From Shewanella salipaludis (lineage in GTDB: Bacteria > Pseudomonadota > Gammaproteobacteria > Enterobacterales > Shewanellaceae): a stretch of DNA of 64,000 nt. The stretch lies in assembly GCF_012911865.1 (NCBI RefSeq), contig NZ_JAAXYH010000001.1, positions 608,452 to 672,451 of the forward strand. The letters run 5' to 3'. How positions within the stretch are numbered: position 1 is the first letter of the stretch; every line of letters begins with the position of its first letter. This document shows positions 33,898-43,376 of the stretch, one piece after another. Below the pieces are notes generated by a model. It saw nothing but the letters and a program-made list of their open reading frames with translations, ran no database searches and had not been told where the DNA came from. The position numbers and the translations under genes are program-made.

Positions 33898-35001
33898 CTA
33901 TTTGTTTTCAGAAATACCCGTCAGTTTGAAATACCCACTGCGACTGTTGCCGTCATCTATTAATTCTTGCAACAACTCAGGTAGGCTTAAACCACTCCAA
34001 CGAATAACCTGTTCGAGCGAATATGACATAGGGGAATGCGGCTCGGTCTTGCGAAAAAAGTCAGCCGCTTGTTGCAGGCTTTGAATGACCTGTTGCCGGG
34101 TTTGCAATTGTTTTGCGACAGGATTGACAGCATCGCCTTCGGCAGCCATTGCTTCAGCATCGGATTCGGCGCTAATTATATCGACTGCTGCGACCGTCGC
34201 TAATTTATCTGCGGCCAGGTAGTTAACCGCATCCAGGCATTGTTGCAGGGCTTTGCTGATTGAACTCGTGGGTTGAGGCACCCCTCCCATCGCGCTATCC
34301 ATTTGATTGGACAGCATTTCAAACTCAGCAATTGCACTTTTTAATTCGATTACCAGCGTACGGTAAAATTCAGCGGAAGACTCGGAAATGGCCCGCTTTA
34401 TTTGCTCAAGATTGACAACACCATTATCCGTTTTCTTCTTTTGCTTGTCTTCATTCTCGCGGGAAAGTTCCAGGGCACGCACATATTGCCAGGTGGCGAA
34501 GCACCCGGATGCCGTATTTTCGGTAATAGGAATACTCATAATTGGCGTAATAAGTGCGCCATCACCATCATAGCCATTCAGGCCGACCAGAGGTGCTACA
34601 CGAAAATCTATGTCGTCTTCATCCGGACTGGGAAATAGATCGGCCCAGAAATGTTCAATGAGTAAATGCGTCGTCTTGAAACCAATCGCCAATCCCAAAA
34701 AACCATGGACGCGACATAAGGCTTCAATTAACCAGGCAGAAAACTCCAAATCTTTGACTTCATGGCAGAGTGCCTGGGGAATTTCATCTACGAGTGGACG
34801 CCAATCTCCGACGAGTGATTGGAAATCGTCTTCTTCTACCAGGAGGGTTCTTTCATTTGCCCTGGCTTGGCTGCGAATATCTTTGAGGCGATAATATTGG
34901 GAGCTGGGAGACACATCGGCGCGCGGATCGACCCCAGCTGGGGTCGATTCGCTGACGGGTGTAACCAAACTATCGAAATCTATTATATTACCGTAATCCA
35001 T
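33898..35001 (-). CDS. tssA: T6SS protein TssA (ImpA N-terminal domain)
   Basis: 367 residues from ATG 35001; GTG 35004 just before it is possible. The ImpA-related N-terminal domain is clear: FDSLVTPVSESTPAGVDPR, DIRSQARANER and HGFLGLAIGFKTTHLLIEHFW, then PDEDDIDFRVAPLVGLNGYD. The C-terminal part (QVIQSLQQAADFFRKTEPHSP followed by SYSLEQVIRWSGLSLPELL) is that of short TssA proteins. TssA organises baseplate priming and sheath growth. Confidence 0.94.
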   Translation of the reverse strand: MDYGNIIDFDSLVTPVSESTPAGVDPRADVSPSSQYYRLKDIRSQARANERTLLVEEDDFQSLVGDWRPLVDEIPQALCHEVKDLEFSAWLIEALCRVHGFLGLAIGFKTTHLLIEHFWADLFPSPDEDDIDFRVAPLVGLNGYDGDGALITPIMSIPITENTASGCFATWQYVRALELSRENEDKQKKKTDNGVVNLEQIKRAISESSAEFYRTLVIELKSAIAEFEMLSNQMDSAMGGVPQPTSSISKALQQCLDAVNYLAADKLATVAAVDIISAESDAEAMAAEGDAVNPVAKQLQTRQQVIQSLQQAADFFRKTEPHSPMSYSLEQVIRWSGLSLPELLQELIDDGNSRSGYFKLTGISENK

Positions 35002-35071
35002 CACGCGTCATTTCATCCCTGAAAAGTATCACTAATACGCTAGTCTAAGTGTATTGAATAAGACCATTGTA

Positions 35072-35845
35072 TTACACATTAGTTTTCAAATAAAGCGGTA
35101 TCGTTTTGCTGCACTCGCTCACCAGCCCGGAGACATTCAGACTCACTAGAATACAGGTCACATTGTCTTTGGCACCAGACACTAAGGTCGAATGCAATAA
35201 GGCTTTATTTGCCTCGGCGATGCTGCCATGCCCCATATATTGCTCGATCTCATTGTCGGGGATCTCTTTATTCAGGCCATCCGTGCATAACAGATAGAGA
35301 TCGCCGCTCAAACAGGATCCGGAAATATGGTCGACTTCTATCTGACGCTCTACCCCTATGGCGCGGGTGATCACATTCGCCAATTCATGATGTTCGGCTT
35401 CATCGGCAGAGATCAGTCCCTGCTGTACCATTTCGTTGACCTGGCTATGATCGCTGCTCAGTTGGCTGAGTCGTCTATCCCTGAGCAAGTAGCAGCGGCT
35501 GTCACCCACCCAGAGTACGTGATACTGCCCCCGCTCGATGAACAACACCACCACGGTAGAACCGGCAGTTTGGCCATCCAGATGCTCTTCGGCAAAGCGG
35601 CACACGGCGGCATTGGCCTCATGCAAGGCGGCCGTCAGCATCTCGACCGAAGGCTCCCCTGGATGCCTTGAAATGGCGCGACTCAAGGTGTCCATCACCA
35701 ATTGGCTGGCAACATCGCCGGCCTCATGTCCGCCCATGCCATCGGCCACGGCCCATACACCCGACTCGGGCAGCGCCAGGCAGGCATCTTCATTGATCTT
35801 GCGCACCAATCCTTTGTGTGTCTGGGTATCTGACAAAAATTGCAT
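35072..35845 (-). CDS. PP2C-type serine/threonine phosphatase of the T6SS (PppA-like)
   Basis: 257 residues from ATG 35845; a TTG 9 bases upstream is possible. PP2C metal-binding motifs are in place: RKINEDACLA, VWAVADGMGGHEAGDVAS, VLWVGDSRCYLLR, LYLLCTDGLNKEI and GAKDNVTCILV. In P. aeruginosa, PppA reverses phosphorylation of the FHA protein by PpkA and so switches the T6SS off. Here tagH and ppkA are in the same cluster, supporting that role. It starts 16 bases after tagF. Confidence 0.93.
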   Translation of the reverse strand: MQFLSDTQTHKGLVRKINEDACLALPESGVWAVADGMGGHEAGDVASQLVMDTLSRAISRHPGEPSVEMLTAALHEANAAVCRFAEEHLDGQTAGSTVVVLFIERGQYHVLWVGDSRCYLLRDRRLSQLSSDHSQVNEMVQQGLISADEAEHHELANVITRAIGVERQIEVDHISGSCLSGDLYLLCTDGLNKEIPDNEIEQYMGHGSIAEANKALLHSTLVSGAKDNVTCILVSLNVSGLVSECSKTIPLYLKTNV

Positions 35846-35861
35846 ATTAATCAATCCAATA

Positions 35862-36554
35862 TTAAAACTTTATCGTCTTTGGCAGCCAATTCCATTGCTG
35901 CCATCCCCCGGCCAACATGCCGGCGAATTGGCTAATTTGGGGTAAGCCAGAGGTCACCAGCAGGCAGGGGGCGACCCGCTCCGAACCCGATGTCCACCAG
36001 AGGCAATAGCGGCCAAACTGGTGAACATAGCTCTGATGTAATAATCCCTGTAAATTCAAATCTATATTCGCCTCTATGGCCCAGGCCTGCCTGGCATTGG
36101 GCTCATTGACCGACGAAGTGGTAATGCGCTTGTCGGTGGACCAGGCCATGTCCAGGCTGCTGAGTTCGGCCAGCCAGGATGACAACTCGAAATCATCATC
36201 CAGGGTACGCAGTATCAGTTCTTCGGCCTGGGCATGTTGCTGTTTCTGCTGCCAGGCCTGGATGGGCGACACATCGACCGCCGCCGCCAGGGTAAAAGGA
36301 AAATGCCGCCCCACCAGATCCACGCTGGGGATCAGCGTGCCCACCATGGGGGATTCGGTGCAGACGCCAGCGGACAGGGCAAAATGCCATACGGGGCTGG
36401 TGAGATAGGCAGGTAACCAGGCATCGGCCAGCTGTTCACGACTCACGGCCATCACCGCCTGCAGCCATTCATTCCAGCTGTCGATGAAATCTATCGGCAG
36501 ATCCTGGGCAAGAAAATCGCCATGACTGGGGATCTTGCCGCAGATCCCCATCAT
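35862..36554 (-). CDS. tagF: T6SS regulatory protein TagF
   Basis: 230 residues from ATG 36554; an upstream GTG at 36578, inside the end of tssM, is possible. The TagF pattern is present: GICGKIPSHGDFLAQDLP, FIDSWNEWLQAVM, SPVWHFALSAGVC and the C-terminal RYCLWWTSGSERVAP. TagF represses T6SS assembly after translation, apart from or together with the PpkA/PppA switch. It lies between tssM and the phosphatase. Confidence 0.92.
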   Translation of the reverse strand: MMGICGKIPSHGDFLAQDLPIDFIDSWNEWLQAVMAVSREQLADAWLPAYLTSPVWHFALSAGVCTESPMVGTLIPSVDLVGRHFPFTLAAAVDVSPIQAWQQKQQHAQAEELILRTLDDDFELSSWLAELSSLDMAWSTDKRITTSSVNEPNARQAWAIEANIDLNLQGLLHQSYVHQFGRYCLWWTSGSERVAPCLLVTSGLPQISQFAGMLAGGWQQWNWLPKTIKF

Positions 36555-36559
36555 GGGTT

Positions 36560-39500
36560 TCACAGGGTTTCCGGACACTTAAAGGCCTCCAATGCACCGC
36601 TCCAAAACGGGTTATTCACACTGTCCGGCACCAGCTCCAGCCGCGCCTTGTTGCCCTGCACCGAGAGATACAAGATCCTGTCTTTCTTGGTTTCGGGTCT
36701 TTCCTGAGTCAGTTCATCGAGTAACCTGAACCAGGACCACTCGCCCTCATAGGAGGTATTGGCGGCCAAGCCTGAGTTGGCCGGGGTAAATACCAAACGG
36801 GTACGCAACTTGTCGCGATCACCTGGCCAGGAGAATTGACGCGTCCTCGACGGCCCGTGTCGATAGGACAGCTCTTGCCCGTCCAGCTCCACCAACAGAT
36901 GGGTGATATGGCTATCCAGGTACACGGGTCTCAAGCCGAAGCCCACTTTCAGCCTTTGGCTGCCATCCTCAAAATAGGTGGCACGTATGCGCCTGGCCGC
37001 CTGGAAGGTCTTTAAGATCCTGTCGCTTATGCCGATATCCTGTTTGAAGCTCCATTGGGCTCTATTGGTGTTGACGAACGGACTCAGGTAGTCATTGAAG
37101 AACTGATCCAAGGTACCGCCATAGCCGAAAAAGCGTTCAAAATCGCGCAGCTTGATTTCTTTGCTGCTGCGCTTGCTCAGTGGATAACGCCCCGAGATGG
37201 CCTTGCGATACTCGGACACTACCTTGCTCTTCCAGGCTTCGTTGATATGCGCTCGACTGCCCTGGGCGAACAGCTGGGCCGTATCGTTGGAAATCTCCCC
37301 CAACCAATCGGAGAAAGGCGGCGGCACGTCACTGCGCAGTCGCCGCAACATGACGGTCAGCTCGCTGGCATCCTTGTTATCTCTCTGATTAGCATAGGCT
37401 TGCATCGCCATGCCACCCGGCACATACAGGCGTTCCAGGTAGGCATAATATTTCTGGCTGGTCAGGGCTATCTGCTCCAGCTGAGGCGCATCTATCTGCA
37501 ACAGCTCATGGAAGGCCAGTTCCACCTTTCTCCCCGGAAGTTGCTTGCTCATGTCGGGCATCTCATCCGGCAACAGGCGACCCAACCTGGATTTCTGCGA
37601 TGAGAATTTGGTATCCGCCACCTTGCCGGCGACATCCAGCGTCATGTTGAGTTCGGCAGATTCGGGCAACGACGTCAGCCTGGTATTCTGCTGGAAGGCC
37701 TTGATCAGGCTCTGTATGGGTTGCTCCGGACCTGCGAGCACCTTGGTCACATAGAGTCCCTGCTCGACGTTGGCAATGGGGTTGACCTGGATATCATCCA
37801 GCAGTTGCTGCCAAAGGTAAGTGTAATCACGCAGATACTTGTCCGTTACCTGAGCCGAAAGTTCAGCCTCGGCGACCTCATCCTTGTCTTCATCTATGTC
37901 GCCATAGACCCAGTTGTCTTCCAGCAGGTTCTTGATGATACGGCGCTTTTCTATGTTGAATACGCCGTGGAAACCTTGGTATGTGTACAGACCCGGGATC
38001 CCCTGTTGCAGCGGCTGACCACTCTTGCGCACTATCACATTCACGCCATCGGTTCCCAGCACATCGGACAACCTGAAATCGGGGATGCGGCTCTTCATCA
38101 ATTCGGTACGAATGCGCTGATAGGCACGCTCGGCCAGGGGCACAGTCATCAACAGCTCTCGGGCGGCGGCAATCGCGGTGTCGTCATACTGACTGGCCTG
38201 CACTCCCGAGGCCAGCAGCGCCGTCATATGACCCTGCAATGACAGTCTCACGGGCAAGTTAACGTCGCCGGCCAACTTGCGTGACAGATAGAGTTCATAC
38301 CAGGAACTGACCAACTCGGCATCGAAGTGTTCCGGATGGAACAGCATCAGATAGGTCTTCAAGGTCTCGTAGAGGTAATCCCTATGCTGGCTGTTGACTT
38401 CCATTTCATCGGTCAGGTCACCTAGCAACTCGGGCAAGAGTGCTGCCCGCAGCGCCTTCTGGTAGGCCGACTGAGCCGACTGTCCAAGCTTATCTCCCTG
38501 ATACAGACCGAGATTCTTGGGACCACCTTCGGGCAACACCCCTGCATAACCGGCCGGCATGTCTCTGAGAATACTCAGTTGCTCATTCAGCGACAGCAGA
38601 TCTGCCCTGGCCTGGGTCGAGACCTGATAACGCTCGACGGACAGGGTCGCATCGTTAATCAATTGTTGGTTCCAGCTATAGCTGTCATACCAGGCATACA
38701 GCATCCAGGACGCTGTCAGAGTGGTAACGGCCAGCACCCCATGTCTTATCCAGGTATGCTTGGTCTTATGCTTCAGGTTAACCGTCGCCAGATCCCGCTC
38801 CGGGATGATGATGTCTTCGAAGAAGCGGCGGATGAAGAAGCCTTTGCCTTCACCCGTTTGTTGCCTCAGCGGCGGTTCTTCCAAACCATAGTTGCCACCG
38901 ACCTGCTTCATGATCCTGTCGATCGGTACCCCTTGCTGAGTGGCACTGGTGATATAGACACCGCGCAACATGGTCGGCTTCTCGAATGGATTGCGGGAGA
39001 AGATCTCCTTCAGAAAATCGTCGGCGGCACTCTGTAACAGCCGCAGTTGTCGTGGGAATTCATAGATGGAACTGCGGCTCTCACCGTCCCTTTCATGCTG
39101 CAGACGAGTGAACAGCCCTTGATAGAGGCGATTGATCAGCGCATGGAACTCACGGTTAAACTGGGCGACCACGCCATTCTCACTCTCGGCATGTTGGGCC
39201 GAGAAGGTCATGCCCCATACCTGATCTCTGTCTTCTGCACTCAAATCGGCAAAGAATTCGGTGAAGCCGGCAACCAGATCCGCCTTGGTGAACATGACAT
39301 ACACAGGGAATGTCATCCCCAGTTGACTCTGAAGTTCCTGGATCCTCTGCTTTATGGCTCTGGCGTGTAAATTACGCTCGGTACGGGTCTGCGCCAGCAG
39401 ATCCGACAGACTGACAAAGACCAATACCCCATTGATGGGGCGGCGGGGACGGTATTTACGCAACAAGCCGAGGAACCCCTGCCAGGCGGAGGAATCCTGC

Positions 39501-40096
39501 GACGCATGGCTATCTTGGGTCGTATAGCGGCCCGCCGTATCTATCAATACGGCTTCATTGGTAAACCACCAATCGCACTGACGGGTGCCGCCAATGCCAC
39601 TGATAGAATCCACGCCCATTTGTTCCATCAGCGGGAATTCCAGCCCCGAGTTGTGCAGCGTGGTGGTCTTGCCCGAGCCCGGAGCACCGATCAGCATGTA
39701 CCAGGGCAGTTGATATATGTCCCTGGCATTGCTGAAGCGCGCATGCTTGAGGATCTCCAACGCCTTCTGCATCCGGGTCGTCAGAATCTCTATGTCGCGC
39801 TTGGCCAGCTCATCGTGTTGCTGCTCATCGCTGCTCAGCAGAGATTCGACCGCCTGGTTATGATTCTTCAGCTCTCTGGTGCGCTTGATATAGTGACTCG
39901 TGCCCCAGACCAACGCCAGGGCGAGCAGGGTGATAAGCCTGGCGCTGCTGGACACCAGCGGCTCCACACCGGCGATAGCGACGAGCGGACCACCGAACCA
40001 AATGAGCAACGCCAATGCCAGCACACCTAACAGGGTAATAAATAAAGCCGACTTTATTACCCTCAGGATGGCATCCATTATTCCTTTTACCTTCAT
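36560..40096 (-). CDS. tssM: T6SS inner-membrane protein TssM (IcmF)
   Basis: 1178 residues, ATG 40096 with GGAAG 6 bases upstream. Two N-terminal transmembrane helices (about residues 16-40 and 50-66) are followed by a cytoplasmic NTPase-like domain with Walker A GAPGSGKTTT (about residue 136) and VLIDTAGRYTTQD. A third membrane segment lies near 445-465. The large periplasmic part ends in the usual beta domain (SYEGEWSWFRLLDE). It spans the envelope with TssJ and TssL as the membrane complex. Confidence 0.97.
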   Translation of the reverse strand: MKVKGIMDAILRVIKSALFITLLGVLALALLIWFGGPLVAIAGVEPLVSSSARLITLLALALVWGTSHYIKRTRELKNHNQAVESLLSSDEQQHDELAKRDIEILTTRMQKALEILKHARFSNARDIYQLPWYMLIGAPGSGKTTTLHNSGLEFPLMEQMGVDSISGIGGTRQCDWWFTNEAVLIDTAGRYTTQDSHASQDSSAWQGFLGLLRKYRPRRPINGVLVFVSLSDLLAQTRTERNLHARAIKQRIQELQSQLGMTFPVYVMFTKADLVAGFTEFFADLSAEDRDQVWGMTFSAQHAESENGVVAQFNREFHALINRLYQGLFTRLQHERDGESRSSIYEFPRQLRLLQSAADDFLKEIFSRNPFEKPTMLRGVYITSATQQGVPIDRIMKQVGGNYGLEEPPLRQQTGEGKGFFIRRFFEDIIIPERDLATVNLKHKTKHTWIRHGVLAVTTLTASWMLYAWYDSYSWNQQLINDATLSVERYQVSTQARADLLSLNEQLSILRDMPAGYAGVLPEGGPKNLGLYQGDKLGQSAQSAYQKALRAALLPELLGDLTDEMEVNSQHRDYLYETLKTYLMLFHPEHFDAELVSSWYELYLSRKLAGDVNLPVRLSLQGHMTALLASGVQASQYDDTAIAAARELLMTVPLAERAYQRIRTELMKSRIPDFRLSDVLGTDGVNVIVRKSGQPLQQGIPGLYTYQGFHGVFNIEKRRIIKNLLEDNWVYGDIDEDKDEVAEAELSAQVTDKYLRDYTYLWQQLLDDIQVNPIANVEQGLYVTKVLAGPEQPIQSLIKAFQQNTRLTSLPESAELNMTLDVAGKVADTKFSSQKSRLGRLLPDEMPDMSKQLPGRKVELAFHELLQIDAPQLEQIALTSQKYYAYLERLYVPGGMAMQAYANQRDNKDASELTVMLRRLRSDVPPPFSDWLGEISNDTAQLFAQGSRAHINEAWKSKVVSEYRKAISGRYPLSKRSSKEIKLRDFERFFGYGGTLDQFFNDYLSPFVNTNRAQWSFKQDIGISDRILKTFQAARRIRATYFEDGSQRLKVGFGLRPVYLDSHITHLLVELDGQELSYRHGPSRTRQFSWPGDRDKLRTRLVFTPANSGLAANTSYEGEWSWFRLLDELTQERPETKKDRILYLSVQGNKARLELVPDSVNNPFWSGALEAFKCPETL

Positions 40097-40120
40097 TACT
40101 GTCTTCCTTGGTCGACGTCT

Positions 40121-41425
40121 CTATTTCAACAGGTCAATTTCAACACGACGATTGAGTGCCCGGTTCGCAGGGCTATCATTGGGTACTATCGGATCCGCTT
40201 CTCCCCGGCCTTCGGGTTGCAGGCGGCCATGGAGATTGGCGCCGGCCGCCAGACTTTCGGCCATCACATTGGCGCGGGCCAAGGACAAGTGCCAGTTTGA
40301 CGGATATCTGCTGGTAAATATCGGCAAGTCATCCGTGTAGCCGTTGACGAGGATACGGCCTTCGGTGCCCTCCAATGCCCTGGCAATCTTGACCACCACG
40401 GGCAGGAAGCTCTCGTTGATTTCGCTGCCGCCCGGCGTGAATAAATGCTGTAAGCCGACACGAATACGCACCCTGTCCGGCAGCTCCATCACCTGCAGCA
40501 AGCCCATGCCGACTTCGGTTTGCAGCAATTGTTGCAGCCGCAGTCCGTCGTGGCCTATTTGGCTCTGGGCCGGTAACGGTTCCTCGGTAACCACCAAGGC
40601 ATTCAGCTCGCGATTGATCTGATCCGATTGCAGATTGATCTGGTAGTTGAAATACATATAGGCGCCGAGCAGCACTACGCCGATGAAGGAGCAAAGCACC
40701 CATAATGGGAAGCGGCTCTCCAGGCGGTTGACTTCCTTGACATCCGAGCGCCAGCCGGGTGACAGTTCTCTCGAAGGCTCTCCCCTCTGACTTCGAATCG
40801 CCTTGTATGCCCTGTCCTTTATCGTTTCCAGCTTCTCATAGCCATGATCTTCGACCCGCATCTTGCCGACAAATCCCAGGGAGAGGCAGAGATACTGGAG
40901 TTCGAGCAGCATGAGGTTGTCTCTGGGTGCCAGGATCGCACTCTCGAGCAGAGTGAAAAAGTACTCGCCGCCGAAGGTTTCATTGTGGAAGGTCGAGAGT
41001 AAGCTCTCGGTCGCCCAATCGCTGTTGCCGCCCCAGTTGGTATTGAGCACCACTTCATCTATGAAGCAACACATGCAATAGCGGGCGCGCTCTATCAATT
41101 CCGAGCCTATCTGCTTGGCCCGCAGCTGCTGTTCATATTGCTGAATTAACAGGACACACTGCTTCTTCAGCCCAAGCGCATCCTGATGCTGCCTGGTGCT
41201 GCGAATGGGGGAGATCAGGGAGATCAAGGTCCCGGCATCATCGATCAACACATTGTCGCTGACGGATAACTGAGTCGGCTTATGTTGCGCGCCATACTGC
41301 TCATTGGGCACCGCCAGTTGCGTCTTGTCGTTAGCGTGACTGTCATTGTCTTTCGCCGCCGGCGCCGGCGGTACCTTCCCCGCCCGGGCGCCGGGCCTGG
41401 GTTTAATTACTGTTTTATCTGACAT
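40121..41425 (-). CDS. tssL: T6SS inner-membrane protein TssL with OmpA-like C-terminal domain
   Basis: 434 residues from ATG 41425; GTG 41431 is possible. The DotU-type cytoplasmic domain has ARYCMCCFIDEVVLNTNWGG and STFHNETFGGEYFFTLLE. One transmembrane helix (about 237-257, LWVLCSFIGVVLLGAYMYF) is followed by a periplasmic OmpA-type peptidoglycan-binding domain: VNGYTDDLPIF, LSLARANVMAESL and ALNRRVEIDLL. The fused domain anchors the complex to the cell wall. Confidence 0.96.
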   Translation of the reverse strand: MSDKTVIKPRPGARAGKVPPAPAAKDNDSHANDKTQLAVPNEQYGAQHKPTQLSVSDNVLIDDAGTLISLISPIRSTRQHQDALGLKKQCVLLIQQYEQQLRAKQIGSELIERARYCMCCFIDEVVLNTNWGGNSDWATESLLSTFHNETFGGEYFFTLLESAILAPRDNLMLLELQYLCLSLGFVGKMRVEDHGYEKLETIKDRAYKAIRSQRGEPSRELSPGWRSDVKEVNRLESRFPLWVLCSFIGVVLLGAYMYFNYQINLQSDQINRELNALVVTEEPLPAQSQIGHDGLRLQQLLQTEVGMGLLQVMELPDRVRIRVGLQHLFTPGGSEINESFLPVVVKIARALEGTEGRILVNGYTDDLPIFTSRYPSNWHLSLARANVMAESLAAGANLHGRLQPEGRGEADPIVPNDSPANRALNRRVEIDLLK

Positions 41426-41485
41426 AGTCACTTTTCCCTGTTAACCATATATCACTAAATCTAATGCCTTGGATATGATTGAATA

Positions 41486-42814
41486 TCAAGACTTTATCGC
41501 CCAAAGCTCCAGCTTGAGGCCTGGATAATTTCCAGAAAGATGCAAGGCAATACCGCCACTGTTGACCAGCCTTTCCCAATAGATACCGGTTTTATCCAGT
41601 TGGAAATAATGGAAGCCGGCATGGTATGGCACCTGTCTGGGGGCCACCGGCAGGCTGCTGACGGCTATGCCTGGAAGTTGATTGTTAACCAGCTCCCTTA
41701 TGTGTTCTACCGGGCCAATTTTCAACCTGGCCGGCAGGTGTTTGCGTATGTCATCGGCCGGGAGATCGGCACTGACCGCCAGGACAAACTGGGCATATTC
41801 CAGCAAGGTCTTGTCGGTCAGAGGTGACACCATGATGCCGAATTTCGCCTGCTCGATGGGCAATGCCATCGCCGTCTGCTCCAACACCACGCTGAGCGTC
41901 TGATTCAGGATCACCGACAGATTGCCAAAGACAGACGACAACTCGAGATGCTGATAGCTTGGAAAATCCGGGCAGCGCTTCTCCTTGCTGGTGAAGGTCG
42001 CCAGCTCACCCAACATGGCCACACTGAGCAGATACAGGCGCTCCGGATGCAGGCCATCGCTCTGTTTCAGGTGCTTGAACATGGGCTCATAGCGATTGAG
42101 CACCTGCAGCATCAAAAAATCCGCAATCGAGTTGGCACTGCCCTGCCCCTTGGAAATCCGTGCCGCCAAGGCTTCGGCCCTTTGCCTCAGCATGCCCAGG
42201 GTTTCATGAATGAAACCACTCAGTTCGGCATCGCGTTGCACATTGAGGCTGGGGGGGATGAATTTCTTGTCCAGCTTGACCTCGCCCTGCTCGCTGACCT
42301 CCCGAATACAGGCGATGGGCATGGACACATAGCCGCCCCTGTCTTCACTTTCGAGCTTCAGCACCAGGCGCAATTTCGCCAATTGGATCATCTCGGTGCT
42401 TTCTTCCGCCAGGCTGTTGTCAGCCACGGCTTTATCGAAGAAATGGAAGCGGGTGATATTCCCACTATCCGCCGGGGCGATATCCAGGCCGTTGGTTTTT
42501 TCGAATGCCAGGCAGAGGAACACGAGTTGATCGCGACAGCCCTTGGGAACGGCTATCGCCGCCGGCAGGAAGTCATTTTCCGGCAGTTCGAGCACGGTTC
42601 CATCGGGCAAGATCCCCGTCAGGGAGGTGATGCCGAACTGAGCAAACTTGAGCAACTGAGCGTCCAATTCACATTCCGAAACGCCCCAGGAACAGGGCGA
42701 CTGCATGAGCTGCCGTTTTTGCTGTGTGTTGGTAAAATAACGTTCTTGCTGCTGAAAATGCTGCGGCCGTAAAAAGACACCTTCGGTCCAGGCTATCTTG
42801 CTGAATTCACTCAT
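41486..42814 (-). CDS. tssK: T6SS baseplate-membrane connector TssK
   Basis: 442 residues, ATG 42814 with GGAGAAGG upstream. The start MSEFSKIAWTEGVFLRPQHF and the continuation QQERYFTN are diagnostic for TssK. The C-terminal VAPRQVPYHAGFHYFQLDK and SGGIALHLSGNYPGLKLELW blocks also match. TssK trimers join the baseplate wedges to the TssL-TssM membrane complex. It starts 22 bases after tssJ. Confidence 0.97.
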   Translation of the reverse strand: MSEFSKIAWTEGVFLRPQHFQQQERYFTNTQQKRQLMQSPCSWGVSECELDAQLLKFAQFGITSLTGILPDGTVLELPENDFLPAAIAVPKGCRDQLVFLCLAFEKTNGLDIAPADSGNITRFHFFDKAVADNSLAEESTEMIQLAKLRLVLKLESEDRGGYVSMPIACIREVSEQGEVKLDKKFIPPSLNVQRDAELSGFIHETLGMLRQRAEALAARISKGQGSANSIADFLMLQVLNRYEPMFKHLKQSDGLHPERLYLLSVAMLGELATFTSKEKRCPDFPSYQHLELSSVFGNLSVILNQTLSVVLEQTAMALPIEQAKFGIMVSPLTDKTLLEYAQFVLAVSADLPADDIRKHLPARLKIGPVEHIRELVNNQLPGIAVSSLPVAPRQVPYHAGFHYFQLDKTGIYWERLVNSGGIALHLSGNYPGLKLELWAIKS

Positions 42815-42836
42815 CTAACCTTCTCCTGCAGCCACA

Positions 42837-43322
42837 TTAATGCTTGCGCACTTCGGCATCGTGTTCCCTGATGTACACGGCAAGCTTATCGACATAGACA
42901 TAAGCATCATCGTACCCGGTAGGATCGACATCGACCACGGCCTGCCAACGTGCGCCTTCGATATCTCGGTAGGCCACAAGCACGGCGACGGCCTTGGTCG
43001 TCGGCTGCAGAAACATCTCATATTCCAGACGTGAACTGGGTTCAAATACCAGTTCATCTTTCTTGATTAAATCGGTTCTCAGGGTCTCGTCGGCATTATC
43101 GTATAAGGCAAAAAAGTCTTGGTTCTCAAATACCGTTTTAGAAGATAATTCATAGATATTCACTATGACAGGTGAAGCACGTCCTTCAATATCTGGATTG
43201 ATATCTTCGGCTATCCTGAAATTTAATGTGGTTGACGGAGGAAAGGTAGAATATACCGCCTGACAGCCGGTTAACGCCATGACAAAAATGGCCATTACGG
43301 CCCCTGAAATTACTCTGTTCAT
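42837..43322 (-). CDS. tssJ: T6SS outer-membrane lipoprotein TssJ
   Basis: 161 residues. The signal peptide ends in the lipobox LTGC with the lipidated Cys at position 20. The mature part is a transthyretin-like beta sandwich with the family blocks INPDIEGRASPVIVNIYEL, FENQDFFALYDN and LVFEPSSRLEYEMFLQPTTK. TssJ sits in the inner leaflet of the outer membrane and binds the periplasmic tip of TssM. A ribosome site GGGAG precedes the ATG. Confidence 0.96.
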   Translation of the reverse strand: MNRVISGAVMAIFVMALTGCQAVYSTFPPSTTLNFRIAEDINPDIEGRASPVIVNIYELSSKTVFENQDFFALYDNADETLRTDLIKKDELVFEPSSRLEYEMFLQPTTKAVAVLVAYRDIEGARWQAVVDVDPTGYDDAYVYVDKLAVYIREHDAEVRKH

Positions 43323-43376
43323 TGATGCTACTCCCTTCGAAATGCTGCTATTGAATATATCGAGAACGACGCTTCT